Source: Gaeumannomyces sp. JS-464
Lineage: Eukaryota; Ascomycota; Sordariomycetes; Magnaporthales; Magnaporthaceae
Assembly (NCBI GenBank): GCA_002197995.1
Contig: NGZR01000001.1
Coordinates: 9,486,001-9,550,000, forward strand
Direction of reading: 5' to 3'
DNA length: 64,000 bases
Numbering within the stretch: the stretch's first letter is position 1; every line of letters starts with the position of its first letter. The translations under genes were made by a program, and so were the position numbers. The notes beneath the pieces are model-generated. The model searched no databases and was not told where the DNA came from. It worked only from the letters and a program-made list of their open reading frames with translations. This document shows, piece by piece, positions 34,900 to 47,003 of this stretch.

Positions 34900-36160
34900 T
34901 TAGGAGTTTTTTGTTATAAATTTCGTAATTACACTTCGTTAGCGAGTATTTAAACGAAAAGAAGGCGACCGAGCGTCGGGCCTCGTTATCGTTTTTTTAG
35001 AACAGGATTTCGCTAAACGCCTAATCGAAAGCGTCCGCTTTTACGATAGTTCGTTTATTAGGGTTATAAAAAGCTAAAGTAATCGTGGTTAAAAAGGAAT
35101 CTTTTAATTATCGAAATACCGTTAAGGTTTTAACTGTAAGTAAACCCGGCCAACTTTTTTCGCTTATTAATGCTATTAAAAATTGCGCGATAATTAAAAA
35201 GCTTTTAATAAATCGTCGGTAAAAGTTAACGAACCCGACGAAACGTTGGAAATCTTTTAGCAAATATAATTCCTGCCATTTTTTAATCGCCCGTACTTTA
35301 TTTTCGTTTATACGTATCCCCGTTATTATAATAACCAAGCCGAGGTATTTTGTTTTTTATACGCCGAATTCGCATTTTTTAATGTTAATAGTAAAGCCGG
35401 CGTTCGCGAGTTTTTATATTATATTTTTAACATATCGCCGGTATTCCGCCCGTATTTGGCTATAAATAAGCACGTCGTTTAAATAAACGGTGGCGAATTT
35501 ATCCAAAGCATCGCTTAACGTATAGTTAATTAATATTAAAATAAGTTTAAAGCTTTTATTATGCCGAAATTAACGACGAGGCATTTGAAAAGGCCGAACC
35601 TGGTAATAAACGCTGTTTTTCATTTATCTTTTAAAGCGATCCGCAAACGGTTAAATGCCGCAGTAATATTTAGTTTAAAAAACCACTTCGTTTTAAATAA
35701 CGCGTTAAATTTTTTTTTAATAAGCGGGATAGGGTACCGGTTTTTTACGGTAACGTTATTTAATTCCTTGTAATTAATATAAACCCGTACTTTTCCACCA
35801 GGTTTCCGCGCGAAAAGCACCGGCGTTACGGCGGGGGATTAGCTCGGGCGAATAAAAGCTTTATCCAAATGCTTATTTAAATATTTACGAATTACGCGTA
35901 ATTCCTTTAATAATATAGCTTTATAATGGCTATATAATAGCGTTTAACCGGCGAGCAGCTCGATTTTATAATCGAACGGCCGGTAAAGTGGTAAAATATT
36001 TGCGTTTTTTAGCAAAAAGCATTTAGCTATATCCCTTAGCTTAACGGGGAGCTTATTTAGGATTTTTTGCATAATCGCCGGTGGTTTTCCTTCCAAATAT
36101 TTTTTAATATTTTCGTTGGAAACTCGTTAAAAATACGGTGTTTTATTAATTTAATTTCGG
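34900..36160 (-). pseudogene. I reverse transcriptase and RNase H remnant
   Basis: RT motifs on the minus strand: LFARKPGGKVRVYINYKELN (35820-35760), WFFKLNITAAFNRLRIALKD, VNFGIIKALN, and FATVYLNDVLIYS with YLND at 35474-35485 (YLDD mutated). The connection motif FVGFVNFYRRFIKSF near 35180-35230 follows. This is the standard fungal gypsy pattern. Only short open stretches survive. Confidence 0.92.
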
Positions 36161-38416
36161 AAGGTTTAAAAGCGTAGTAATAGTTTAATAACGTCGGGTA
36201 TGTTATTTAAGGTTAAAATAAATCGCAAAAGGGCGGTTAGCGTTTCGTCGGCGATTTTGTCGGAGCTTTGCGTGTTTTTAAACGCTCGGTCGTTATTTTG
36301 GCAATAAGTTTTCCTAATATGGTTCGTCCGGTTTATACGCCTAGTTATTTGCAAAAGGTAAGGAAATTAATAGCGCTAAATATCCGTATTTCCAGTTTTA
36401 ATATAGCGTATTAAATTTCCGCTATCGTTTTACCGTCGATTGCTAATATGCCTATTTTCCAATCGATAGCGGGGTTATGGTATTTAAACCAGGGAAGGCC
36501 GAAAATAACATTAAAACCGTTTAAAAGCTAGTAATATATTACTAGTATTTCCGTTTTATCGGCGAAATAATATCGTATTTTAACGTATTCGGTAATGTAT
36601 TTTGCGATGTTCCTGTTTGTAAAACGGAATGGTTTTAATCGCGGCAAGGGTTAGCGTAAAAGCTAGTATTTATACGCGAAAAAGTTATTAATAAACGCTT
36701 ATAGTAAATATCCCGTATCGATTAGCGATCGGTATAAAATAGCCTTTGTATTATTGGGGCGTAAACATGTAAAAAAGGAAAAAGTTATATTAAAGCTTAT
36801 AAAGCTAAAAAAACTCCTTTTATATTTGTTTAAAATGGCTGCTTTCGAATGCCTCGCGTGCGTTTTAACGCAAAGCTTACTTTTTTTTCGCCGGTATTCC
36901 GCTAGTTTTCGCAAGGTATGCGCGGGATATATGTCTTTCCTTTTCGTAATAAAAATAAAAGTTTTAAGCTATGCGCCGGTTCCTTTTTGCTAACGTAATA
37001 GGGGGCGGCTTTCGGTGCTAACCTTATTAAGGTTTATAAGGTCGCCGTTATACGCCGTATCCTATTGCGAACCCGGGCGGTTTTAAAACGTTTAATTGTA
37101 ATTCCGCTAGCGATAAGCATAATCGGTAATATTATTAAACAAATCGCGAAATAGTGCCATTTATTTATTAAATACGTTAAAAGCTGGTCGTAATTATGGA
37201 AGATAAAGCGGAATAACCCGTTAAATTCGCTATTAACTTTTTCTTTTAAAGCTTTTATTAATTATGCATTAATTATATCGCATAAATCGGCGAAACGGTA
37301 AAATTCGTTAATAAAATTTCCGAAAAAGCTTTTTCCTTATTTAAGGCTGGCAAAGTGCCGTCGGGCCGCTTATACGCGTTAGCCGTAATATATACCGGGT
37401 TAAAAGTGCGAAATAGGTCGGCGATAGTGTGGATTTATTTGGGCGACGAGTTATCGTTAATGGGCATCCTGCTTTTAACTAAGCTATACGCTTATCCGCG
37501 AGGAATTGCCCGGCGTATAACACCCTTTTTTCGTTTTTTTAAAAAACGCTAATCCGTTTAGCGCGAATTTGGTTTATAATTGGGCTTTTAAAACTCGTAA
37601 ACCTTTTATTATGCTTCGGATAAAAGCTGCTCCCTTGCGAACGTTAAAGGTTATAAGCTTTAGGTTAAAAAAGCCGCCGTTTCCCCGGTAGTTAATAAAG
37701 GGCGCTAATCGGTGGGAAATTAGCGTTAAGTGTAAATGTAAATGCTTTGCTAATAGCTGGTATGTGCGTTTTTTAAGCTAAAAAATCCTCGTAACGGGTC
37801 GACCTTCGGTGGCTAAATCCCCCTTTTTATTTTTATTATGCTTTAAAAATCGTAATCCTATTCCGCGCTTTTTTAAAGCCGGGCTATTACCGCTTTTTCC
37901 GACGCGTTCGTTTCCCGCTTATCTTTTTCCAATTTAACGCTTTTAGCCATTTTTCGTTTAATATCGGCTAATGCGGTTTAATACGCTGCCGACATTTGGT
38001 TTAGGTTGTTTTTGGTAACGGCATTAATGGTAAGCAAATTATTTACGCCGCTATTTAATCCTAATAGGATAGCGTTTATTTAATCCATCGCTTGTTTAAA
38101 ACCGCTAATAATACCGATAAAGGTTGTTATGCTCGCTCCTTTTGCCTTTTAAATTAGGGTTATTAAAGCAAGGAACTCGGCGGAAAATTCGCTAAAACTC
38201 CGCTCGCTTTATAATGCGGCTCCGCTGCTTAAAGCTTTATTCGTTATGTGGGTAGCTCCTAATCGTTTTAAAAATTTTAGTAAATGGCTATCGGTTCGCC
38301 GTCGGTTTTTTAGTAATGCTTTATGGTTTTATCTATAGTTTCGTAATATTATTACGTTTTAATCCTGGCAAAAAGCGGTCGGCTTTAACCGGTTTTTGGA
38401 AAATGGCGTAATAAAC
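36161..38416 (-). pseudogene. I gag and protease region
   Basis: Upstream of RT. A protease-like SLIDTGYLL at the end of the 36914-36699 run fits the D-T-G active site (36710 area). The rest (36920-38416) should be gag plus leader, but I can read no zinc knuckle or capsid motif. Plus-strand ORFs at 36754 and 37355 are treated as shadows. Confidence 0.6.
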
Positions 38417-38596
38417 TATTACAATGCAACACTTAGGTGTTAGGAAAAAAGCTTATTATTGCGCGAAAAGGGAAAGGAAAAAACTCCCATTTATTTAGTG
38501 GCGGAAGGCCGTATATATACAAGCGAAGTGGTAGTTGGGGATCGTTCCGTAATATTAAGTAATGGCTGGGTGGTGGCTAAGGATCGCTCCGTAATA
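38417..38596 (-). repeat. I 5' LTR (180 bp)
   Basis: Plus-strand start TATTACAATGCAAC and end CCGTAATA mirror the other LTR. The terminal CA on each strand has become TA in at least one copy, a RIP change. Followed by the duplication GGCCG. Confidence 0.92.
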
Positions 38597-38601
38597 GGCC
38601 G

Positions 38602-39084
38602 TTAACTATTTCGCTATTGCCGGACGATAGTAATAAAGCATAACAGCCCGTATATAACTTATTTCTTTTTTTTTCTTTTAGCATTTGCACTTTTTCCTTT
38701 ATATTACCCGGATTAACAATAGGTTTGCCGGTTTTTTATAACCCCGGCCGGGCTTAAAAGCGGTTTTACAAACCCCCCGCTTAACCCCGCCTTTTATCCG
38801 GTATATTTGCCAGCCGAACGCATTATTACCACCCGTTGCGTTTACAACGCCCCGGCGTATTTACGCTTTACCGCTAATCGCCCGCTTATTAACAAAAAGC
38901 GCCGAAATACGGCCCGATCTTTATATGCTTTCGGGTTTAATTTTGCTAGCCGCCGGATAGCAACATATAACCTAATGTTTAGCTTAGGTAGCGTTAGCAC
39001 GTCGTATGCCTTTTAAAAGGCAAAGACTGGTATATCCTAACTTACCGACGTTAAATATATTCCTTTTCCTTTTTTTCGAACAGG
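38602..39084 (+). mobile_element. LINE-2 3' end and 3' UTR
   Basis: Resumes the LINE-2 ORF for about 10 codons (equivalent to TNYYIIAGR at the LINE-1 end) and then the 3' UTR, ending in a T/C-rich run after GACGTTAAATATA. It abuts a different pogo transposase. Confidence 0.85.
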
Positions 39085-39600
39085 CCGTCGCCGCCGTGCA
39101 AGCGAAGGTCCTAATCGCGAAAGCTGCCCGACTTTATAAAATACCAAAGGCTATTTTACAGCACCGTTTAAAAGGAACCTTACTTATCCGGCAGTTTTAA
39201 AAGCCTTTTTAGCGGCTAAAGCCGGCTTTGGAAAAGCTTTTAAAAAATTAGGTGCTTGTTTAAGCCTTTTTAAACCTCTTTTTAACGCATGCAAAAGTCC
39301 GATTTTTTACGGAGGAAATTTTACGCTGGGAAAGCACCCAACCGGCTTTCGAAAAGCGTTAAATTAACCGCTTTTTGCAAAAATATTTAAAAATCCGGGT
39401 CGGAAAAAGCCGGCGCATAAAGTCGGCCCGTTTTAAAAGGGCTACTACGGAAGTAATAAAGCAATAATAACAACTCCTCGAAATCCTAAAAGTGGCCGGG
39501 ATTAAGCTGGAAAATACGTATAACGCTAACGAAAAGGGCTTCCAAAAGGGCAAAACGGGTAACGAGCTCGTTTTAAGCTTCGCGGAAACCCGGCTTTTGC

Positions 39601-39620
39601 AAAAAAAAAAAAAAAAAAAA
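39601..39620. repeat. A20 homopolymer
   Basis: Twenty A in a row inside the pogo-4 gene, giving a Lys run. Length may be unreliable in the assembly. Confidence 0.8.
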
Positions 39621-39951
39621 GCCCGGGATTTGCATTTAAACGAGTTTTATCGAATGTATTACGGCTACCGGGGTTTCGCTTCCTTTTTTTCTTACTTTTA
39701 AAGGAAAATACGTGTAGGAATAATGGTTTCCAAAAGGCAAAAGTCCTTTTAAAAGATGGCAATTTACTGTAATAAAAAGCGGGCGAATTACGGATCGCAC
39801 GGCCGTTAAATGGCTGCAAAACGCCTTTTTTCCGTGCATTTAACCCTTTACTTTTAAACCTTAGCTTTTAATCCTAAATAACCACGAATCGCATATAATT
39901 AAAAGGTTTATATATTTTTGCTTTCGAAATAGCGTTTATTTTTTTTATTTA

Positions 39952-39963
39952 CCCCCCCCCCCC
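39952..39963. repeat. C12 homopolymer
   Basis: Twelve C in a row, unusual in a block where C is being removed. CpC is apparently a poor RIP target, or this is an assembly error. Confidence 0.75.
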
Positions 39964-40020
39964 TTTTTTAAATTCCTCGCACGTTTTGCAACTTTTAAAC
40001 CTATTCGTGTTTAGCTTTTT

Positions 40021-40486
40021 TATTACGATTAAAAGGCATAAAGGTGTGCTTATAAGGAAGGACGGCATAGGAAAAAGGGAAAAGCATTACCCCGCATTCC
40101 CGTATTACGTAATGAAAAGCACGTGGTTGCAAGTTGCTATATTCGTTATGCTAGCTAAAAAACATAACTATTATAACTAATATAGTTAACCTTATTATGC
40201 CTGCTATGTCCGTTAAAAAGCATAGCTAATATAGTTAACATAGTTAAAATAATCGTAAAGGCCGGCACGGTTATTATAAAAAAGGTGGGTTTTTTACTGT
40301 TTTAAATAGCTTTAATTAAAGCTTTTGCATTAATTAACCTAAGTTAGCTTTAAAGCACCCTTTTAAGCAAGCAATTAAACTACTGTTACTAAATTCCCCA
40401 GTTCCGTTAAAAACCTTCGAGTAAGCGTATTATTTTAACACTTTTTGTAAGTGTTTTACTTTAAAAGCAAATGCCTATTTATAACA
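40021..40486 (+). repeat. A 5' LTR (about 466 bp)
   Basis: Begins TATTACGATTAAAAGG and ends TATTTATAACA, followed by TTTTAACTAATCC as in B and C, where the primer-binding site lies. The 3' part (from 40295) aligns with the F and B LTRs; the 5' part does not. No second copy in the window. Confidence 0.7.
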
Positions 40487-41950
40487 TTTTAACTAATCCT
40501 ATTTAGCATTTACCAAAGGTATAAACAGTACGATTATAGCGATTTTAAAAGTTAGCAAAACATCGTTTACTTCCAGCTTTAAATATGGTAGCGTGATTTA
40601 TACCACCGCTAATGCTTTTAATTTCTTTTAGCTTTTAATTAAAAAGCTGTAATAAAGTAAAAATAAGCTAGCCGTAATTAAAATTAAAGCGAACGAAATC
40701 GGCGAATAGTTAAAACTTATAATGCCTACGTATAAGTTCCTTACGCCGAATAAATACGATGGAAAAAAAAGCTAAAAATTTTCTTTACCGAATGCAAAAA
40801 GTACTTTTTATTTTATTAAACTTATTTTAAACGGGAGGAATAAAAGGTTGCTTACGCTATTACACGCTTAAATAGCAAAGTTAAAAATTGGTTTAAACTT
40901 ATGTAAACTGATTACTTAAAAAAGCACCACAAGTCCAGCGAAAATATAAAGGTTGTGTTTGCCAGCTTTAACCGGTTTAAAGAGGAATCGCCAAAATGTT
41001 CGAACAAATCGACGAATAGCGGGTGGCCGAAAAGGAGCTATTTTAGCTCCGGTAAAAAAAAGCAGCGTTAACTTACGTTTCGAAATTCCAGCGATTCGTT
41101 AATAAATTTAATTAAACCGAGCAAATTAAAATTACCCACTTTTATAACGGCTTACAAAACGACGTTAAAAACGAAATGGTTAAAGTTAAACGACTAAACG
41201 TATTTACCGAGTACGTTACGACGGCCGTTAAAATTAGCGATAAGTTATACGAACGAAAGCTAAAAAAAAAGGAATAGCAATTTAAAATTGTGGTATAAAA
41301 CAAAGCCAGTTAAAAAAGCCAAATAATAACAATTTATAGCGATAAAAACGTATTTTAAACTTATAAACCTTAATGCTAATGCAACGCATTAAAAAAAGGT
41401 TAGGTTTTAAAACCCTAAAAACGGGAAATGCTTTAAATGTAGCTAAACGGGCTACGTAAAGAAAAACTGCCCGTAACGTAACGAATGCTAAACAGCGATA
41501 ACCTAAAAAGCGAACGACGGGAAAAACGATAACATGTGCCCCGGGGTAGCGTTTAACTAAACCTTTTATTACGAAAACTCGTGCTTAATGCATTAGTTTA
41601 ATAAAAACGTATCGGGATGGTACCTTTAGTAAAAGGTGGCTATAATGCGTAAAAAACTTAGCAAAGGCTTTATTAAACTCGAATACGATAACGAGGGCGA
41701 ATAGCATATTATATGCGGATTTACAAAGTTCGAAAAAAAAAAACAACGCCGCTCGAATCGCATTCGAAATCGAAAAAGTAAACGCCGGAAGGAAAAACCC
41801 GCGCCCGGGAAGTGGGTATAAAGCTTTATTAAACGGAAGTAAAAAAGAAGTTCCTCGAATACCGATAATAAAATCGACCGCAAGCCGCTAAGCTAAACTT
41901 ACTTTATAAAAAAGCACGAGAAAAAATTAGGTTTTAGCCAAATAATTCGA
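40487..41950 (+). pseudogene. A gag remnant with zinc knuckle
   Basis: Capsid-like region, then the CCHC knuckle CFKCSxTGYVKKNC at 41429-41470, with Gln as TAA and the metal-binding His read as Tyr. Both are RIP changes. Start codon not assignable. Confidence 0.78.
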
Positions 41951-44878
41951 GCGTTCGACGTTAATAAAGCATACATTTCGTTTAAGTTTTTAAAAAGCGA
42001 CTAATGGTTTTAAAATTAGCTTAAACCATTCGGGGGTATTATGTGCGAAAAACCGGTTTACGGCGATAATAGCCAGTTTTTAAATTGGTTTTAAAATAAT
42101 TAAACCGTAACGTATTACGGGGAACCATACGACGGGGTTTCGGTAATAGGATAACAAGGCGAAAAAAAATACCCGTTCGATTATTTAAATTTAAAGCTTA
42201 GTTTAATAAAACATATTAACCTTTTTTAAGTAAAATGCGAGTAAAACGAGTGCTAATAGCACTTGGCGGCCAAAATGAAAACACGATTTTTTCTTTAAAA
42301 AGAACGGTAAAAGGCCGGTTAAACACCCAAAGCAGGAATAGCAATTACCGAAATGGAAGTTTTAAAACGGTGGATTATTAAAAAGCTACAGTTATTTTCG
42401 CACCGTTTATTAGCGTACCCGATGCTGTATATTTAAACGTGTTAGCATATTATGCATGCGGCAAATTAAAATGCAAAATGCATATAAAAGAAAAGTAAAA
42501 GCTTAAATTAACAGGTTTGTACGATTCGAAATGCTTGCGAATAAGGGAAAAGCATTTTAAAAAGCAAAAAACTAAAAAATCCATTCGAAATAAAAGCACG
42601 GCGTAAATTATAACAATAAATAAAAACTTTAACCGTTATAAACACCGATTAGCATTAATATTTAATAGTTATGCTATTGCATAAAGGAAAAAGCTAAACG
42701 CTTTAATCGATAGCGAGGCTTAAAGCAATTATTTTTCGCTAAAAGCAGCGAAAAAAATTGGCATTTTAATACGAAAAAAACAAAAGCCGTATAGCTTAAA
42801 AACTATACAAAGGAAACTAATTACGTTTAATAATAGTTTAATTAATAAAAAAACCGATTATTTTAAATTTCGATACTAACGAAAAAACTTTCGGGTAACT
42901 TTAAACATTATAAATATAAAAAGGGAAAATGTAATTTTAGGAATCTCTTAATTTAAAAAGCATAACCCACGAATAAATTGGACCACCGGCTAAATTTAAT
43001 AGGAAAAGCTATTAGCAACCGAAAAAGCTTAACAGTTATAAACCCCAAATAATGTACGAACGATACTATTAAAGGTAACTATAACGGTAGCGGGATAAAG
43101 CAATTAACTTAGGCAATTAACGGCGATAAGTTCGCAATTATTTAATAGCGATATCGATTAGGACGAACGAGCGAAGCTCGTTGCCCAAATAAAAAACGTT
43201 CCGGAAAAATGCCACAAGTATTGGAAGTTGTTTAAAAAAACTTTAATAATTAAACTTCCGAAATATAAGCCTTTGGATTTTAAAATTAAATTTAAATTAA
43301 AAGCATAATTTAAATACCAAAAGCTATATTAGTTTAGCTTTCGATAGTATAAAGTGCTAAAAAAACAGCTGAAAAAAAATTTAAAATAGGGTTTATTAAA
43401 CTTTCCAATTCGCTAATCGGATATAATATCTTTTAAAAAACAAAAAAAACGGCACGAAGCGAATATGTATCGATTACCGACCGTTAAACGAGGTTACGAT
43501 AAAAGACCGGTATTTTTTACCTGTTATTAATAAGCTAAAAAAATGTTTAAAAAAGGTCGGTTTTTTACGGTTGTTAATTTGCGCAAAACGTACAGCTTAT
43601 TAAAAATTAAAAAAGGTTAAAAGTAACTAACAGCTTTTAAAACCAACTTAAAGTGTTTCGAATTACTAGTAATAACTTTTAAGCTTATTAACGCACCCGC
43701 CACGTTCTAAAAAATGGTTAACCATATATTGCGAAAGCATTTTAGGAAATTCGTACTCGCGTATTTGGATTAACATTTTAATATTTTCGAAAACGATGGA
43801 AAAATATAAAAAACACGTTTATAAAGTGCTTTAAAAGCTGTTAAACGCGAAGCTTTTGGTTAAGCTAAAAAGTGTGTATAACATACGCAAAAAGTCGCAT
43901 TTTTAAAATTTGTATTTATATTTAAACAAATTGCGATAAACTTTAAAAAAGTCGAAAAAGTAAAAAATTAGCCCGCATTTAAAAACGTTAAGAAAATATA
44001 AAGGTTTTTTAGTTTTATAAACATTTATAAACGGGTTATTTAAAATGTAGCAAAAAGGCGGTACCATTTACGAATTTACTAAAAATAACACTTAGTTTTA
44101 TTAAAAAAAGCAAAAATAAAAAGCTTTTAAAATGCTGCAAAACGCAGTAATATAAAAACTAATACTAGTATTGCTAAACTTAAATAAACTATTCGAAATG
44201 AAAACCGACGCGTCGAACTACGCGATCGGAAAACAATTTAAATATCGAAACGAAAAAAAAACTGCATTTATGTATTTTCTTTTTATAAAAGCTTAACGAA
44301 CTTAAATTAAATTACTAAATTTATAATAAAAAGCTTTTCGCAATTATTTAAGGTTTTAAAAAATAGCGGCCGTATTTGTGCAAAGCAAAGCATTAATTAT
44401 AATAATATAAAATTATAAAAATTTAGCACACTTTATTATAAGCAAAAACTTACATAAAAGGCAAGTTCGGTAAAGCGAGTTTTTTAAAACTACGACATTT
44501 GGATCGAATATTAAAAAAGATCGAAAAACGGCCGGGCAAATGCTTTAACCGCCGATCGAATTACGAAGTTAACATACCTAAATAAATTTATGTAATTTGG
44601 CATAAAAACCTAACGGATTTTTAATACCGGCTTAACAAACGTTAGTTAAAACAGGAAAGCAAAAAGGATAAACCTTTAAAAAATTTTTACGGGTTTATAG
44701 CCAGTTAGCTTATAAGCATTAAAAGGTAACCAAAACTTAAAAACGCTTTTAATAGCACCACGGGTTTATAAAAAACCCGCGCCGAAATGCAAAAAGCAAT
44801 TAAAAATTGTAAAAGTTATGCAAAAAACAAAACTAGTAAACATAAACCTTATAAATTGCTTTAACCCTTATTAACGCT
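41951..44878 (+). pseudogene. A protease, RT and partial integrase remnant
   Basis: RT motifs: MYRLPTVKRGYDKR near 43465-43505, FFTVVNLRKTYSLLKIK near 43560-43610, INAPATF near 43690, and a broken YLD-NILIFS at 43762-43790 with a one-base shift. The connection reads FFSFINIYKRVI near 44008. Integrase zinc-binding sequence follows from about 44680 and stops at 44878 where B is inserted. Confidence 0.85.
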
Positions 44879-45140
44879 TATTACAACCAGCATATAAACC
44901 TTAAAACTAACGTACGGAAAAGGCTTTAAATAATACCTTTACCCCGCATTAAAATACGTAAAGTTACGTGCTTTTAATAGGATTTATAAATTAATAATAA
45001 AGTAATAAATCCAAACGGGATTTATAAATTTGTAATAAAATAACAAATTTAAAAAGGATTTGTGGATTTATAACGAAGCTATAAATTTAAAGCCTATTAA
45101 AATAAAAACCGCGGGTATATAAAAAATGGATTTCCTATTA
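44879..45140 (+). repeat. B 5' LTR, left part
   Basis: Starts TATTACAACCAGC and aligns with the F LTR up to TTTCCTATTA, where pogo-3 inserted at TA (45139-45140). Includes the same tandem GGATTTATAAATT units. Confidence 0.92.
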
Positions 45141-45182
45141 ACGTAGTTTACCACCTTATCGCGCAAACCACCTTATCGCGCA
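45141..45182 (+). repeat. pogo-3 left TIR
   Basis: After ACGTAGTTT it contains two exact copies of ACCACCTTATCGCGCA (45150-45165 and 45167-45182), period 17 bp. The right TIR (about 46960-47001) has the same two units with one C/T difference. The core differs completely from that of pogo-1. Confidence 0.9.
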
Positions 45183-45238
45183 TTTTCCATCGCGACCCGC
45201 GTTTCCCACTTCCAACCTTAATTCCTTAATAACCACAA

Positions 45239-46894
45239 ATGGCATCGACATCCGACGAGGCTAAAATTGTTCTCGCCATACAGGCAATCCAATCTAATCG
45301 GAAATTAAGTTTGCGTTCGGCAATTAAAGCCTATAATATTCCTAAATCCACATTGCGCGACCGACGCGCCGGCCGAACTGCTTAACGCGACTAAGTGCCC
45401 AAAAATCGAAAATTAACGGAATCCGAAAAGGAGGCGCTTATTAAGTACATACTCGAGCTGGATTCCCGCGCATTCCCTCCCCGGCCTTTTAGTGTTAAAA
45501 ATATAGCTAACCGATTGCTCGCCGAACGCGACGCGGGCACCATCGGGACTAACTGGGTCGCGAAGTTCGTTAAACGCCGCCCGGAGCTCGGTACGCGCTG
45601 GATTCGAAAGTACAACTACTAAAGGGCCAAATGCGAGGATCCCAAGTTTATTTTTACGTAATTCGACTTTATACGGAATATTGTGGCCAAATATGGCATC
45701 CTAAATAACGATATTTACAATTTTAACGAAACCGGCTTTTTTATAGGCATAATCGTTACCGCTATGGTTATTACAATATCGAAAGGCCGTAATAAAGCAA
45801 AGCTAGTTTAGTTTAGCAACCGGGAATAGGCTACGGTTATTTAAAAGGTTAACTGTTACGGTTAAATAATTCCCCCTTTTATTATCGTTAAAAAGCAATA
45901 CCATTTGGCTAACTGGTATTCGGAAACCGGCTTTTACGCGATTGGGTTATTTTAACAAATGCTAACGGGTGAATTACGAACGAGCTCGACCTGGAATGGA
46001 TTTAGCATTTCGATAAGCATATTATATCGCGTATAAAAGGCACCCATCGTTTATTAGTGTTAAACGGCCACGAAAGCTACCACTCGACGGATTTCGAGCT
46101 TTATTGCCAAAAACATAACATTATTACGCTTTGCATGCCTTCGCATTCGTTTTACTTCCTTTAGCCGCTTAACGTTAAGTGTTTCGGCCCGTTAAAAAAA
46201 GCGTACGGTCGAAAAATCGAAATTTAATAAGGTTACACGTTAGCCCACGTAATTAAAGTCGATTTCCTTTCGGCGTTTAAAACGGCATTTTTTAATTCCA
46301 TAACCGAAAAAAACATCCGAGGAGGCTTTCGAAAGGCTGGCCTTGCTCCTTTTAATCCGGATTCGGTTTTAAAAAAGCTGGATGTAAAGTTACGAACTTT
46401 AACTCCCCCGAAAAAGCCCTTAAACGACGCTAAACCTTGGACCTTTAAAACGCCCCAAACAGTTAAGGACGCAATTTCGCAATCCGAATATATTAAAACT
46501 CGGATTTCCAATTACCGAAGCAGTTTTCCATTACCCATGCTAGCGGCTGTGGATTAGCTTGCGAAAGGGACGAGTTCGATAATGCATTAAATGGCCCTTT
46601 TTAAAGCCAAAGTTGCTTCGCTACGCAAAGCGAACGAAGCATTAAGCAAACGCCGGAAAGCTAAAAAAACACGTGTTCGGCAAAGAGGGTTACATATTAT
46701 TAAAAAGATACGAAATGTTTTGGACCAGCAGGAGCTAAATGGATAGCTATAGCAAAAAAATGCGCGATTATAAGGGTTAAAAAAGGAGGCCGACGACGAC
46801 TCGTTAGCGATATGGCACTTGCGGCAAAACCGGACATAATGCGCGCATTTGTTAGGAAAAAGTAAAAACGTCCGATGTATACAGTTCCGAGTAG
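45239..46894 (+). pseudogene. pogo-3 transposase
   Basis: ATG at 45239 follows ACCACAA and opens MASTSDEAKIVLAIQAIQSN, a Psq-type helix-turn-helix N-terminus (LRSAIKAYNIPKSTLRDRR). The CENP-B-like domain is intact in 45395-45622 (75 open codons, GTNWVAKFVKRRPELGTRW). The DDE core shows NFNETGF (first Asp lost), LVLNGHESYHSTDFE (second Asp lost), and a tail knuckle TCGKTGHNARIC. TAG stop at 46892-46894. The reading length is about 551 codons. A one-base loss near 45935 is offset by a gain near 46752. TAA/TAG codons interrupt the rest. Confidence 0.93.
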
Positions 46895-46959
46895 TTTAAA
46901 TGGATTCCTGGCGTTATTTAGTTGGCATGCGCGTCGATTAATTGGAGGTCGGGTGTGGG

Positions 46960-47001
46960 TGCGCGATAAGGTGGTTTGCGCGACAAGGTGGTGAATTACG
47001 T
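46960..47001 (-). repeat. pogo-3 right TIR
   Basis: Inverted copy of 45141-45182, ending GAATTACGT before the TA duplication. The units read ACCACCTTGTCGCGCA and ACCACCTTATCGCGCA on the minus strand. Confidence 0.9.
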
Positions 47002-47003
47002 TA

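Larger units (their letters stand above)
30576..38596 (-). mobile_element. Element I: Ty3/gypsy retrotransposon on the minus strand, complete
   Basis: LTRs of 179 bp (30576-30754) and 180 bp (38417-38596) flank 7.7 kb. The host duplication is AGCCG (30571-30575) and GGCCG (38597-38601), one mismatch. LINE-2 reads continuously across it (GTTAAAGCCG / GTTAACTATT, matching LINE-1 at 2966-2985). Minus-strand order RT, RNase H, integrase gives Ty3/gypsy. About 2.2 kb lies between integrase and the 3' LTR. Confidence 0.93.
39085..40020 (+). pseudogene. pogo-4: second-family pogo/Fot1 transposase fragment
   Basis: Starts with a helix-turn-helix-like segment EQAVAAVQAKVLIAKAARLY, continuing KIPKAILQHRLKGT, typical of fungal pogo N-termini and different from pogo-1 to pogo-3. 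Near 39510-39540 NTYNANEKGFQ matches the first DDE motif (Asp as Asn). Readable to about 39820, then AT-rich. It is cut on the right by the 5' LTR of A, and on the left LINE-2 joins it near its N-terminus. The remainder may lie beyond the window. Confidence 0.7.
40021..44878 (+). mobile_element. Element A: chromovirus (Ty3/gypsy), 5' part
   Basis: 5' LTR, gag with zinc knuckle, protease region, RT, RNase H, and the start of integrase, ending at 44878 where the 5' LTR of B begins. Related to B, C and F, but its LTR matches theirs only in the last 200 bp or so. The right half presumably lies beyond C. Confidence 0.82.
45141..47001 (+). mobile_element. pogo-3: complete pogo/Fot1 transposon (1861 bp)
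   Basis: Ends are inverted repeats: ACGTAGTTTACCACC at the left and GGTGGTGAATTACGT at the right, with TA duplications at 45139-45140 and 47002-47003. The interrupted LTR reads CCTATTATTTTA-like across the site, matching 60799-60810. It carries one transposase gene on the plus strand and is the best preserved DNA element in the window. Confidence 0.95.

Noticed and set aside
41626..41883. 85-codon minus-strand ORF
   Set aside because: Opposite A gag/protease; no supporting motif and a shadow of Lys/Arg-rich sense sequence.
46233..46511. 92-codon minus-strand ORF
   Set aside because: Opposite the DDE core of the pogo-3 transposase, whose frame is clear.
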